Assembly: GCF_003986955.1 (NCBI RefSeq)
Contig: NZ_PIPN01000001.1
Span: 496,001 to 560,000 of the forward strand
Reading direction: 5' to 3'
From: Aliidiomarina sedimenti
GTDB lineage: Bacteria; Pseudomonadota; Gammaproteobacteria; Enterobacterales; Alteromonadaceae
DNA: 64,000 nt
Shown: positions 1 through 6,516 of the stretch, piece by piece
Layout of the letters: each line of letters opens with the position of its first letter
Position numbering within the stretch: the first letter of the stretch is position 1
Position numbers and translations under genes: made by a program
The notes under the pieces: model-generated
What the model saw: the letters and a program-made list of their open reading frames with translations, nothing else
Told to the model about the DNA's origin: nothing
Databases searched by the model: none

Positions 1-74
1 TTAATGCCTGCCAGAGCAGCGAACAGGCGAACTTTGTAGCAGTTACCGGATACATCCAGATCGTATAATTTCAT
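1..74 (-). CDS. Glutathione S-transferase family protein, N-terminal part (runs off the window)
   Basis: Only the first 24 codons are visible, read leftwards from ATG at 74. They give MKLYDLDVSGNCYKVRLFAA and a few more residues, which is the beta1-alpha1 start of a thioredoxin-fold GST N-terminal domain, with the polar S/N/C/Y stretch where GSTs bind glutathione. An AAGGA ribosome site lies 8 nt before the ATG. It starts 14 bp after the VOC gene stop, so the two are probably co-transcribed. The family assignment rests on a short stretch. Confidence 0.7.
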   Translation of the reverse strand, partial: MKLYDLDVSGNCYKVRLFAALAGI

Positions 75-88
75 GGTTTAGTCCTTGA

Positions 89-508
89 TTAAAGTTGGTC
101 TTCGGGCACTAGCTGATTGAACTCCAATACGTTCCTGTCAGGGTCGCGAATAAACAAAGTGATTCGACGTGGCCCAAGTCGGTGAATCCCCTCGGTAATA
201 GGTATGCCCGCCTGCTCTAGCCAGTCTTTCAGCGCATAGAGATCATCGACAATAAATGCAGGATGAGTCACGCCGGGTAGCTTTATCGGCTCATCCAGCA
301 ACACGTTGCGGCCGTGGTGTAACTTTGTCGCGTTGTAGATTAGATTAATGCGCACACCATCCGGTGATTCCATCTCATTGGCTTCGTACTTCTCAAAACG
401 GCGCACCTCTTTGAATCCAAGCTGCTCGTAGAATGCCACCGCCTGCTGGCGGTCACTTACCCGAATGCCAACATGGTCGTATTGACGAATGGGCTGCGGT
501 TGCTTCAT
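89..508 (-). CDS. VOC family protein (glyoxalase/bleomycin-resistance fold)
   Basis: About 139 residues starting MKQPQPIRQYDHVGIRVSD. I chose ATG 508 because an AGGAG ribosome site precedes it at good spacing and the VOC fold begins directly after it; the frame is open further upstream without support. Visible features are the opening beta strand with a metal-ligand-type His (YDHVGIRV), the helix DRQQAVAFYEQLGF, and the closing RDPDRNVLEFNQ with its Glu. VOC proteins are metal-dependent lyases, dioxygenases or drug-binding proteins; the substrate cannot be read here. It sits directly upstream of a GST gene and faces a LysR regulator, which suggests a small glutathione-linked detoxification operon. 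Confidence 0.85.
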   Translation of the reverse strand: MKQPQPIRQYDHVGIRVSDRQQAVAFYEQLGFKEVRRFEKYEANEMESPDGVRINLIYNATKLHHGRNVLLDEPIKLPGVTHPAFIVDDLYALKDWLEQAGIPITEGIHRLGPRRITLFIRDPDRNVLEFNQLVPEDQL

Positions 509-654
509 TGCTGACTCCTGGTGGAAATAGTGTTGCGCCAGTAAACGCCATTTAGCAGATTCAATAAATGCCGCCAGCCTGATATGATTATTCAGCTTTT
601 TGCACAAACCTGATATCTGACGCTGCGGTCCTTACACTGCGATGGTGCCTGCCG

Positions 655-1560
655 ATGGACAAACTCAAAGCCATGACTACTTTTGTCGCCATTGTTGACG
701 AGGGCAGTCTGTCTGCTGCTGCAGATAAACTGAACCGGTCCCCTGCTGCGGTGGTGCGAACTCTTGCTGCTCTGGAGCAGAACCTTGGCGTGCGTCTGCT
801 TAATCGCAGCACTCGTCGTATAGCTCTTACTGATGAAGGGCACGAGTACCTGCAACATTGCCGGCGGATTTTAACGGACATTCAGACTATGGAGTTCCAG
901 CTCGAAAGCCGGCGAGCGGAGCCCGCGGGTAAATTGTCGATTACCGCACCGGTAACCTTTGGCCGCTTGCATATAGCGCCACTGCTGAACCAGTGGTTAA
1001 AGCAAAACCCCGCCATGCGGGCCGAATTAATTCTGCTGGATCGGGTCGTGGATGTGATTGAGGAGGGCTTTGATTTAGCTCTGCGGATTGGTCACCTGGC
1101 GGACAGCTCACTAGTGGCACGACAGATTGGCAGCACACCCTATATACTCTGCGCGAGCCCAGCGTTTATCGAGCAACACGGAGCACCCAGCCACCCACAA
1201 CAACTGTCAGACTGGCCGACAATCTGTTTCGCGCCATCCGGTGAAGTATGGCAGTTTCAGGTGGACGGAGCGCTCTGGGAGCAGCCAGTAACCCCCATCA
1301 TCAGCGCCAACCAGATTGATACGGAGCTGGCTGCGGCCCGGGACGGACTTGGCATCTGCAGGGTACTAGGTTATCAGGCCCAAGAGGATTTAGACCGGGG
1401 TGCGCTGGTGCCAGTACTAACAAAATACAACCCCGTTCCCCTACCCGTTCAGTTCGTGTTTCCCCACAGTCGCTTGCTGTCGTCCAGAGTGCGACAATTC
1501 CTGGATTCAGTGGTCGAGCCCCTGCAGAAACGTTTAAATACTCTGCCCGACCAACGTTAG
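655..1560 (+). CDS. LysR-family transcriptional regulator
   Basis: 301 residues. The N-terminal winged helix-turn-helix is clear: MDKLKAMTTFVAIVDEGSLS, then AAADKLNRSPAAVVRTLAAL and the wing with NRSTRRIALTDEG (residues 1-65). The rest is the usual substrate-binding domain of the family, ending in a basic tail, and the length is typical. It is divergent from the VOC/GST operon across a 146-bp gap, and LysR proteins commonly control the divergent neighbour, so the GST operon is the likely target. Its stop codon overlaps the stop of the convergent YihY gene by a few bases. I could not pick out a convincing T-N11-A site in the gap. Confidence 0.93.
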   Translation: MDKLKAMTTFVAIVDEGSLSAAADKLNRSPAAVVRTLAALEQNLGVRLLNRSTRRIALTDEGHEYLQHCRRILTDIQTMEFQLESRRAEPAGKLSITAPVTFGRLHIAPLLNQWLKQNPAMRAELILLDRVVDVIEEGFDLALRIGHLADSSLVARQIGSTPYILCASPAFIEQHGAPSHPQQLSDWPTICFAPSGEVWQFQVDGALWEQPVTPIISANQIDTELAAARDGLGICRVLGYQAQEDLDRGALVPVLTKYNPVPLPVQFVFPHSRLLSSRVRQFLDSVVEPLQKRLNTLPDQR

Positions 1561-2564
1561 TGCTCTTTCTCCTCTGATGCTTGGGAGCCAGCTGTATCTG
1601 CGACGTAGGCACCACGCTCGCCCATCGGCTTGTCGTCGCCGACCGTTGAGTCGAGTTCGGTTTGGTGCTCCATTTCAGCGTTTATTTCGGCTCCTAGCAG
1701 CACCACAAAAGCGCTGATATAGAACCAGAAGATAAGAATAATCACGCTGCCGATAGCGCCGTAGGTTTCATTGTAATTGGAGAAATTTTGTACATAGACA
1801 GTGAAACCGATAGACGCCGCCAGCCATAGCAATGTCGCAATAACCGCCCCTACGCTGACCCAGCGCCATTTGGCATTCTCTCTATTGGGGGCGAAGCGGT
1901 AGATGCATTCAAGTACAAAAATTAACAGCATTGCCAGAATGGGCCAGCGCAGCGTCCGCAGTAGGGTTTCCAACGCGTCGCCCATAGGTATCACTCCAAG
2001 CACGATGGGCAGCAAAATGGCGAGCAGCCCCAGAACTACAAACCCGAAAATCCCTACCACGGTAAATAAGAGCGAGAGCAGCAACAAGCCCCAGAATGGG
2101 CGCTTTTCATGTTCATCGTAAATAATATTGCAGGCCTTTATGAGCGCCATCGCGCCCTTACGCGCTACCCAAAACCACACCAGCAGCGACGCTACCAGCG
2201 TTAAACTAAAGGTAGCACCGCCAGTTTCAGCAAGTTCGGTCAGCTGCTCGGTTATTATTTCGAATGCCTGCTCGGGCAGCAGCTGCCGCAGCGGTTCGAC
2301 CTGAGAAATGATGTTTTCCGGGGATGAGAAAAGCGCATACAGCGATACTGCGACATTCAGCGCCGGGAAGATCGACAACATAATGAATAACGCCACCCCG
2401 GCTGCGAGCAGCGAAATATCGTGCCGCATCACGTTGTTCATGACTCGTTGCGCGATTTCCCACCAACCTCGCCAGGAGATCTCCCATGGCTTCCTCGCTT
2501 GGCGCCCATAACTATCGCTGGACGATGAGTCTGTTTGATTCGCCGTACCGTCATTTGGTGGCAT
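1557..2564 (-). CDS. YihY/BrkB-family inner membrane protein
   Basis: 335 residues with the YihY/virulence factor BrkB pattern: a basic cytoplasmic N-terminus, then about six hydrophobic segments (for example DISLLAAGVALFIMLSIFPA, the LTLVASLLVWFWVARKGAMA segment, and a C-terminal FWFYISAFVVLLGAEINAE). The conserved small-residue-rich GAEINAE end of the last helix is present, followed by an acidic hydrophilic tail. The family is widespread and its transport role is unproven; older ribonuclease BN labels are wrong. The start ATG at 2564 has AAGGAAG upstream. A 10-bp inverted repeat (2575-2623) lies just before the ribosome site. Confidence 0.9.
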   Translation of the reverse strand: MPPNDGTANQTDSSSSDSYGRQARKPWEISWRGWWEIAQRVMNNVMRHDISLLAAGVALFIMLSIFPALNVAVSLYALFSSPENIISQVEPLRQLLPEQAFEIITEQLTELAETGGATFSLTLVASLLVWFWVARKGAMALIKACNIIYDEHEKRPFWGLLLLSLLFTVVGIFGFVVLGLLAILLPIVLGVIPMGDALETLLRTLRWPILAMLLIFVLECIYRFAPNRENAKWRWVSVGAVIATLLWLAASIGFTVYVQNFSNYNETYGAIGSVIILIFWFYISAFVVLLGAEINAEMEHQTELDSTVGDDKPMGERGAYVADTAGSQASEEKEH

Positions 2565-2574
2565 AGAGGCTTCC

Positions 2575-2623
2575 TTATGTTGCTGGCGTTAGATTCTTTG
2601 CTGAAGAAAGTTTAGCAACATAA
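2575..2623. repeat. 10-bp perfect inverted repeat upstream of the YihY gene
   Basis: TTATGTTGCT at 2575-2584 is the exact reverse complement of AGCAACATAA at 2614-2623. The 29-nt loop holds a smaller TTCTT/AAGAA dyad. On the minus strand the second arm ends right at the GGAAG ribosome site of the YihY gene. It could be an operator or an mRNA hairpin that hides the ribosome site. Confidence 0.6.
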
Positions 2624-2665
2624 TCGGAGGCTATTCAGTTAATCCTGGTCACACCCACGGTATTT

Positions 2666-3157
2666 TCATGCTACGTCCTTGTTACCTGGTTGCGGTCTGT
2701 TAGGAAGTTTCACGCATAAAAAGTACGCCCAAGCGATTAAGAGAACCTGCAGTGGGGTGCGTATCAGTAAATACTCAGGGCCCCATTGATGGCCGCCAAG
2801 ACCAACACCGTTTAAAGCAGCATAAACATTGGCCGGAAAGAACACAATAAACACCAAAATGGCGACTTTTGCTGCAGCCTGCTGGTATTTTGGAACGAAA
2901 AGCGCGCCCCCTATTACTAACTCGATCAAACCAGTTGCATAGATAAGCTGCACCCGAAGTGGCACCCACTCAGGCAGCATTTGAACCATTCCATCGGTTT
3001 CAACGAGATGACCAATGAAAAAGTAAATAAAAGCTATGCCGAGCCCCCAACAAGCATACTTCCTGACAGCTAGCTCGCTATTGGTAAACCTCGACACTAT
3101 AAATGCCACCAATAGAGGTGATGACAATAAACACAGGATAATAATTGGCGTTATCAT
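2666..3157 (-). CDS. DoxX-like integral membrane protein
   Basis: 163 residues, almost wholly hydrophobic, with about four to five membrane segments: residues 1-20, 33-52, 73-92, 95-115 and 133-150. The segment IYATGLIELVIGGALFVPKY followed by AAAKVAILVFIVFFPANVYA matches the DoxX/DoxD-like pattern, including the conserved NVYAAL region. DoxX-like proteins are quinone-linked or redox-associated membrane proteins of poorly defined function. ATG 3157 is preceded by GAGGG. It stands alone with a 263-bp gap upstream. Confidence 0.75.
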   Translation of the reverse strand: MITPIIILCLLSSPLLVAFIVSRFTNSELAVRKYACWGLGIAFIYFFIGHLVETDGMVQMLPEWVPLRVQLIYATGLIELVIGGALFVPKYQQAAAKVAILVFIVFFPANVYAALNGVGLGGHQWGPEYLLIRTPLQVLLIAWAYFLCVKLPNRPQPGNKDVA

Positions 3158-3420
3158 AAGTCCCTCATAGAACCCAAAATTTGAACAACTGGTTAAATGT
3201 CAGCATTACATTAGCGTAGTTGACGTTGAATGGTCGACATACCAGACAATATTTTCAACTAAATCAAAGGGTCCGCACTACTGGCGCGTATAGTTACCTG
3301 CTCACCTGATGCTCACCTTTAAAAAATACGCCATTGTCCCAGTGCTAGCCTTCATGCCCAACGCTAGAATCTGTACGTACCCTTATTCAAGCTACGCATC
3401 ATGGAAGCAAGGACGCAGTC
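3158..3420. other. Intergenic region between DoxX and DNA ligase genes
   Basis: A 263-bp divergent gap. It should hold promoters for both neighbours. I see AT-rich tracts but no strong dyad, terminator or coding frame. The ligase ribosome site AAGGA lies 8 nt before 3421. Confidence 0.5.
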
Positions 3421-4311
3421 ATGTTGAGATATTTTAAATTCCCGTTCATCTATTTTACTTGTCTGTATTTCGCTACGTTTTACACCTGTGCAGCATTTGC
3501 TGCGCAAGCACCGGTGCAGCCCCAACTCGCCAATGTGTATGACCAGGACAGCGCCAACTCCGTCAGCGACTATTTGGTTAGTGAAAAATATGACGGTGTG
3601 CGGGCTATCTGGACCGGCGAGCACCTGTTGACCAGGCAAGGCAATTTGATTCCCGCACCTGACTGGTTCACTGCGCCCTTACCTGCCGGCGTATGGCTAG
3701 ATGGCGAGTTATGGACACAACGTCAGGATTTCGAAGCCCTGACGTCTATCGTGCGAACTCAAACACCGGACCATGAACGCTGGCGTCAGGTACGTTATAT
3801 GGTGTTTGACATGCCGGATGCGCAGCTTCCTTTTGCACAGCGCTATGCAAACTATTCGGGCTTAATCGAAAGGATAAATAGCGGGCATATCAGGGCGGTG
3901 AATCAGCAACGTTTTCACTCAAACCATGCCTTGAACGACCACCTGCAAACCGTGGTTGAAAACGGAGCGGAGGGCCTGATGCTGCACTTAGCCTCTGCAC
4001 ATCATCCAGGTAGAGGCCAGCCCGCTAGAAGCAACGCATTGTTGAAGTTAAAACCTTACTATGATGACGAGGCCGTGGTGATCGCGCATCTGCCGGGCCG
4101 CGGCAAATACACCGATATGCTGGGTGCGCTGCGGGTAAGAAACAACCAGGGAATCGAGTTCTCGATTGGCACTGGTTTCACTGACAGTGAACGTGCGGAC
4201 CCACCACCGATCGGCAGTACCATTACCTTTAAATATCACGGCTACACCAACAACGGTCTGCCCCGCTTCGCCAGTTTCCTGCGCGTCCGGCACGATCCCG
4301 GGGATGAATGA
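3421..4311 (+). CDS. Exported minimal ATP-dependent DNA ligase (Lig E type)
   Basis: 296 residues. The nucleotidyltransferase motifs of DNA ligases are in order: motif I EKYDGVRAIW with the adenylated lysine at K56, the WLDGELW motif near residue 95, motif III-like YMVFDMP, motif IV EGLMLH, and motif V ALLKLKPYYDDEAVV. An OB-fold domain follows (GRGKYTDMLGALRVR, then the TFKYHG end). There is no BRCT, HhH or zinc domain, which fits the minimal Lig E class. The first 28 residues form a hydrophobic leader ending FAAQA, so it is predicted to be periplasmic, as is known for Lig E of Haemophilus and Neisseria. It probably seals nicks in extracellular or imported DNA; no competence genes are nearby. 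The YefM/YoeB module follows. Confidence 0.9.
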   Translation: MLRYFKFPFIYFTCLYFATFYTCAAFAAQAPVQPQLANVYDQDSANSVSDYLVSEKYDGVRAIWTGEHLLTRQGNLIPAPDWFTAPLPAGVWLDGELWTQRQDFEALTSIVRTQTPDHERWRQVRYMVFDMPDAQLPFAQRYANYSGLIERINSGHIRAVNQQRFHSNHALNDHLQTVVENGAEGLMLHLASAHHPGRGQPARSNALLKLKPYYDDEAVVIAHLPGRGKYTDMLGALRVRNNQGIEFSIGTGFTDSERADPPPIGSTITFKYHGYTNNGLPRFASFLRVRHDPGDE

Positions 4312-4334
4312 GGAAAACAGCATGGTAAGCGTAA

Positions 4335-4363
4335 TTGATTTGCAGTGGCTTGCTCGCTACACT
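4335..4363 (+). promoter_or_regulatory. Candidate sigma-70 promoter for yefM-yoeB
   Basis: TTGATT (4335-4340) and TACACT (4358-4363) are separated by exactly 17 nt, 34 nt before the chosen yefM start. GTAC half-sites just downstream (4363-4380) could be YefM operator elements. The promoter lies inside the upstream open extension of the yefM frame, which supports the shorter antitoxin start. Confidence 0.45.
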
Positions 4364-4396
4364 GTACCGAGTTTCCGTACGTTTGAGGTGAGCCCG

Positions 4397-4669
4397 ATGG
4401 ACTCTGTAAGTGTAAACCGGTTCCGAGATAACCTGAAAGCCTTTGTAGAAGAAGCAATTAGCAACCATACCCCACTAAAAGTGACTCGTCGGTCTGGCGA
4501 AGCATTCGTGGTCATGAGCGCCGATGACTGGGAGCGGGAACAAGAAACTCTTTATGTCCTGCAGAACAGTAGCCTGATGCGGCAGCTGGCAGAATCTGCA
4601 GCTACCCATACCCAAGGCTCTGGGTACGCCCCCAAGGACGAGGAAGTCGATGAGATCACTCGTCTTTGA
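4397..4669 (+). CDS. yefM: Phd/YefM-family antitoxin
   Basis: 90 residues starting MDSVSVNRFRDNLKAFVEEA, which is the YefM DNA-binding beta-alpha start, followed by TPLKVTRRSGEAFVVMSADD, the strand-turn-strand of the fold. The acidic C-terminal tail (KDEEVDEITRL) is the flexible toxin-neutralising part. ATG 4397 has GAGG upstream; another ATG at 4322 with its own GAGG would add 25 residues that are unlike the family. Its last 20 bp overlap the yoeB start, the usual arrangement. YefM represses its own promoter, with YoeB as co-repressor. Confidence 0.9.
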   Translation: MDSVSVNRFRDNLKAFVEEAISNHTPLKVTRRSGEAFVVMSADDWEREQETLYVLQNSSLMRQLAESAATHTQGSGYAPKDEEVDEITRL

Positions 4670-4922
4670 AGGCAGCACTTGGGCTATCTATGAACAGTTA
4701 CGCAAAGAAGATAAAAAGCTGCACTTAGCACTTTGCAGACTTCTGAAGGAAATGCTTCGCGGCGACCCGGCAAAAGGAGCGGGAAAGCCCGAGCCACTCA
4801 AACATAACCTTTCCGGTCTGTGGTCTCGCCGCCTCTCACAAAAGGATCGGGTAATTTACAAATTTGACCACCACTATGTCTATATTTTCGCCATCGGTGG
4901 GCACTACGATCACAAGACTTAA
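4650..4922 (+). CDS. yoeB: YoeB-family mRNA interferase toxin
   Basis: 90 residues. The stretch GKPEPLKHNLSGLWSRRLSQ followed by KDRVIYKF is nearly diagnostic of YoeB, and the C-terminal His-Tyr of GGHYDHKT corresponds to the catalytic RYHY end of the family. Residues 1-40 form the long helical start (STWAIYEQLRKEDKKLHLAL). YoeB is a ribosome-dependent RNase that cuts mRNA in the A site. It overlaps the antitoxin gene by 20 bp, so it is translationally coupled. The C-terminus is a few residues longer than in E. coli, after the catalytic region. Confidence 0.93.
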   Translation: MRSLVFEGSTWAIYEQLRKEDKKLHLALCRLLKEMLRGDPAKGAGKPEPLKHNLSGLWSRRLSQKDRVIYKFDHHYVYIFAIGGHYDHKT

Positions 4923-4962
4923 ATAAACACCGCCCGACAAGTTTTGTGCAGTACCATTTTCC

Positions 4963-5862
4963 TTACAGATTAAACATTAGCGCGCGATGAGCGGCGACGC
5001 CGGCCATCGTGCCAGAAGCTATTGCAAAGGTTCCATTTTGCATAGGATTGGACATATCACCCGCAACAAAGACGCCCTTCAACGAGCTTTCCTTAAATTC
5101 GTCTACAGCGATAAATGTTCCCATGGGGGTTTCGTTCAACTCCAGGTCCAGTGCATCAACCAATGGCGACTGTATAGTAATGGTCGGAGCAACATACAAT
5201 CCCCGCAGCACGATACTGCGACCGTCTTTAAGCATGACAGACGAAAGCTGTTCACCATCACCGATAACCTCTCTAACCGGCGTCCGTTCAATCGTCACCC
5301 CGCGGTTACCTAATGTTTCTGCCTGCTCACTGCTTAGTTCGAGATTTCCCTGGGTGAAAAACGTCGTTGCCCCCCAGTCAGGGATCATGGCGGCTTGATG
5401 TGGCGACATAACGTGAGTCGCCAGCACGCCCAACGGCCCGCCACTTAACTCGTAGCCATGGCAATACGGGCAATGGATGACACTTCGACCCCAGTGAGCG
5501 TGCAGACCTGGTATATCAGGCAACTGGTCTTTTACACCGCAGGCGAGAATTATCTTCTTCGCGCGGTATCTGCTGCCTGTTTTGGTGGTAACGGCAAAGC
5601 CTTTGTTTATGGCGTTAACCGTTACCGCTTCGTCCTCCTTGTATTCAAACGTCGGATATTGCTGCAACTGGGATAACGCGACAGCGTGAATTCCAGCCGG
5701 CTGCTGTCCGTCCAGACAGAAAACGCCGTGAGACACCCGGGCGAAGCGATTGCGCGGTGTTTTAGTATCCAGTACCACCACCTTGCGATGCCCCCGAACC
5801 AAAGGCATTGCGGCCGCTAACCCAGCGAAATTTCCTCCAACTATCAGTACATCTAACATCAT
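4963..5862 (-). CDS. FAD-dependent NAD(P)-disulfide oxidoreductase, thioredoxin-reductase-like
   Basis: 299 residues. The FAD-binding GGNFAGL motif lies at residues 9-15, the redox CPYC motif at about 131-134 (IHCPYCHGYE), and the C-terminal FAD motif VFVAGDMSNPMQNGTFAIAS near 260-285. This architecture is that of thioredoxin-reductase-like proteins, here of a short subclass. The NADPH-binding glycine motif between is weak (GGPLGVLA), so cofactor use is uncertain. ATG 5862 follows AGGAG by 6 nt; a second ATG is adjacent. It is divergent from an Rrf2 regulator, the common arrangement in which Rrf2 controls the flavoprotein gene. Confidence 0.85.
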   Translation of the reverse strand: MMLDVLIVGGNFAGLAAAMPLVRGHRKVVVLDTKTPRNRFARVSHGVFCLDGQQPAGIHAVALSQLQQYPTFEYKEDEAVTVNAINKGFAVTTKTGSRYRAKKIILACGVKDQLPDIPGLHAHWGRSVIHCPYCHGYELSGGPLGVLATHVMSPHQAAMIPDWGATTFFTQGNLELSSEQAETLGNRGVTIERTPVREVIGDGEQLSSVMLKDGRSIVLRGLYVAPTITIQSPLVDALDLELNETPMGTFIAVDEFKESSLKGVFVAGDMSNPMQNGTFAIASGTMAGVAAHRALMFNL

Positions 5863-5883
5863 CAGGTGCTCCTATTATTTAAA

Positions 5884-5967
5884 GTAACTTTTATTGTTAC
5901 ATCAAAAGACAGTAAAGCACAACACATGTAACTCGAAAAGTTTCATGATAAACTCAACATAGTTTAT
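5884..5967. promoter_or_regulatory. Two inverted repeats between the flavoprotein and Rrf2 genes
   Basis: GTAAC-N7-GTTAC lies at 5884-5900 and ATAAACT-N6-AGTTTAT at 5948-5967. The first sits just upstream of the flavoprotein gene, the second just upstream of the Rrf2 gene. Both are plausible sites for the Rrf2 dimer. Position and symmetry are the only evidence. Confidence 0.45.
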
Positions 5968-5991
5968 TTCGACGGCAGCACAGGGTGAACG

Positions 5992-6423
5992 ATGAGAAAA
6001 GACAGCAGACTATCCCGGGTCCTCCATATACTTGTGCATATGCAAGCTATCGACCGGCCGGTGACGTCCGAGCAAATGGCCGAGATGATATCGACGAATC
6101 CTGTGGTGGTTCGCCGCACTATGGCGCTTTTGCGTACAGCAAATTATGTCACCTCGACCAAGGGTCACCATGGCGGCTGGAAGCTCGCCAAGCCACTTGC
6201 GAACATTACGTTACTGGATATTCACCATGCACTTGGGGACGGAAGTATTTTTACGATTGGGTTAAGCGACGAACACACCCAGTGTGTGATTGAACAAGCC
6301 GTTAATGAGGCTCTGAATGACGTCATGAACGAAGCAGAAGCGTTAATGCTGAAGAGATTCGGTCAGATCACACTGGACAAGCTAGGGGCTGACAAAATAT
6401 CCAGCTATCTAAAAGAACGCTAG
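5992..6423 (+). CDS. Rrf2-family transcriptional regulator
   Basis: 143 residues. The Rrf2 winged helix is clear: SRVLHILVHMQAIDRPVTSE, then QMAEMISTNPVVVRRTMALL and the glycine-rich wing KGHHGGWKLAKP (residues 8-65). The Fe-S ligand cysteines of IscR/NsrR are absent; there is one Cys, at about residue 103, so it may be a thiol or ligand sensor of the YwnA type instead. It is divergent from the thioredoxin-reductase-like gene, which it probably controls. Its own start is preceded by AGGGTG. Confidence 0.88.
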   Translation: MRKDSRLSRVLHILVHMQAIDRPVTSEQMAEMISTNPVVVRRTMALLRTANYVTSTKGHHGGWKLAKPLANITLLDIHHALGDGSIFTIGLSDEHTQCVIEQAVNEALNDVMNEAEALMLKRFGQITLDKLGADKISSYLKER

Positions 6424-6516
6424 AAGATGCTCGACGGTTTGTGCCAGGGCCAAACTGGCACTGCTCACTCATCCGTCTACACTTCCCCTATTACTCATTT
6501 CCAGCAAGGCGGTCCT

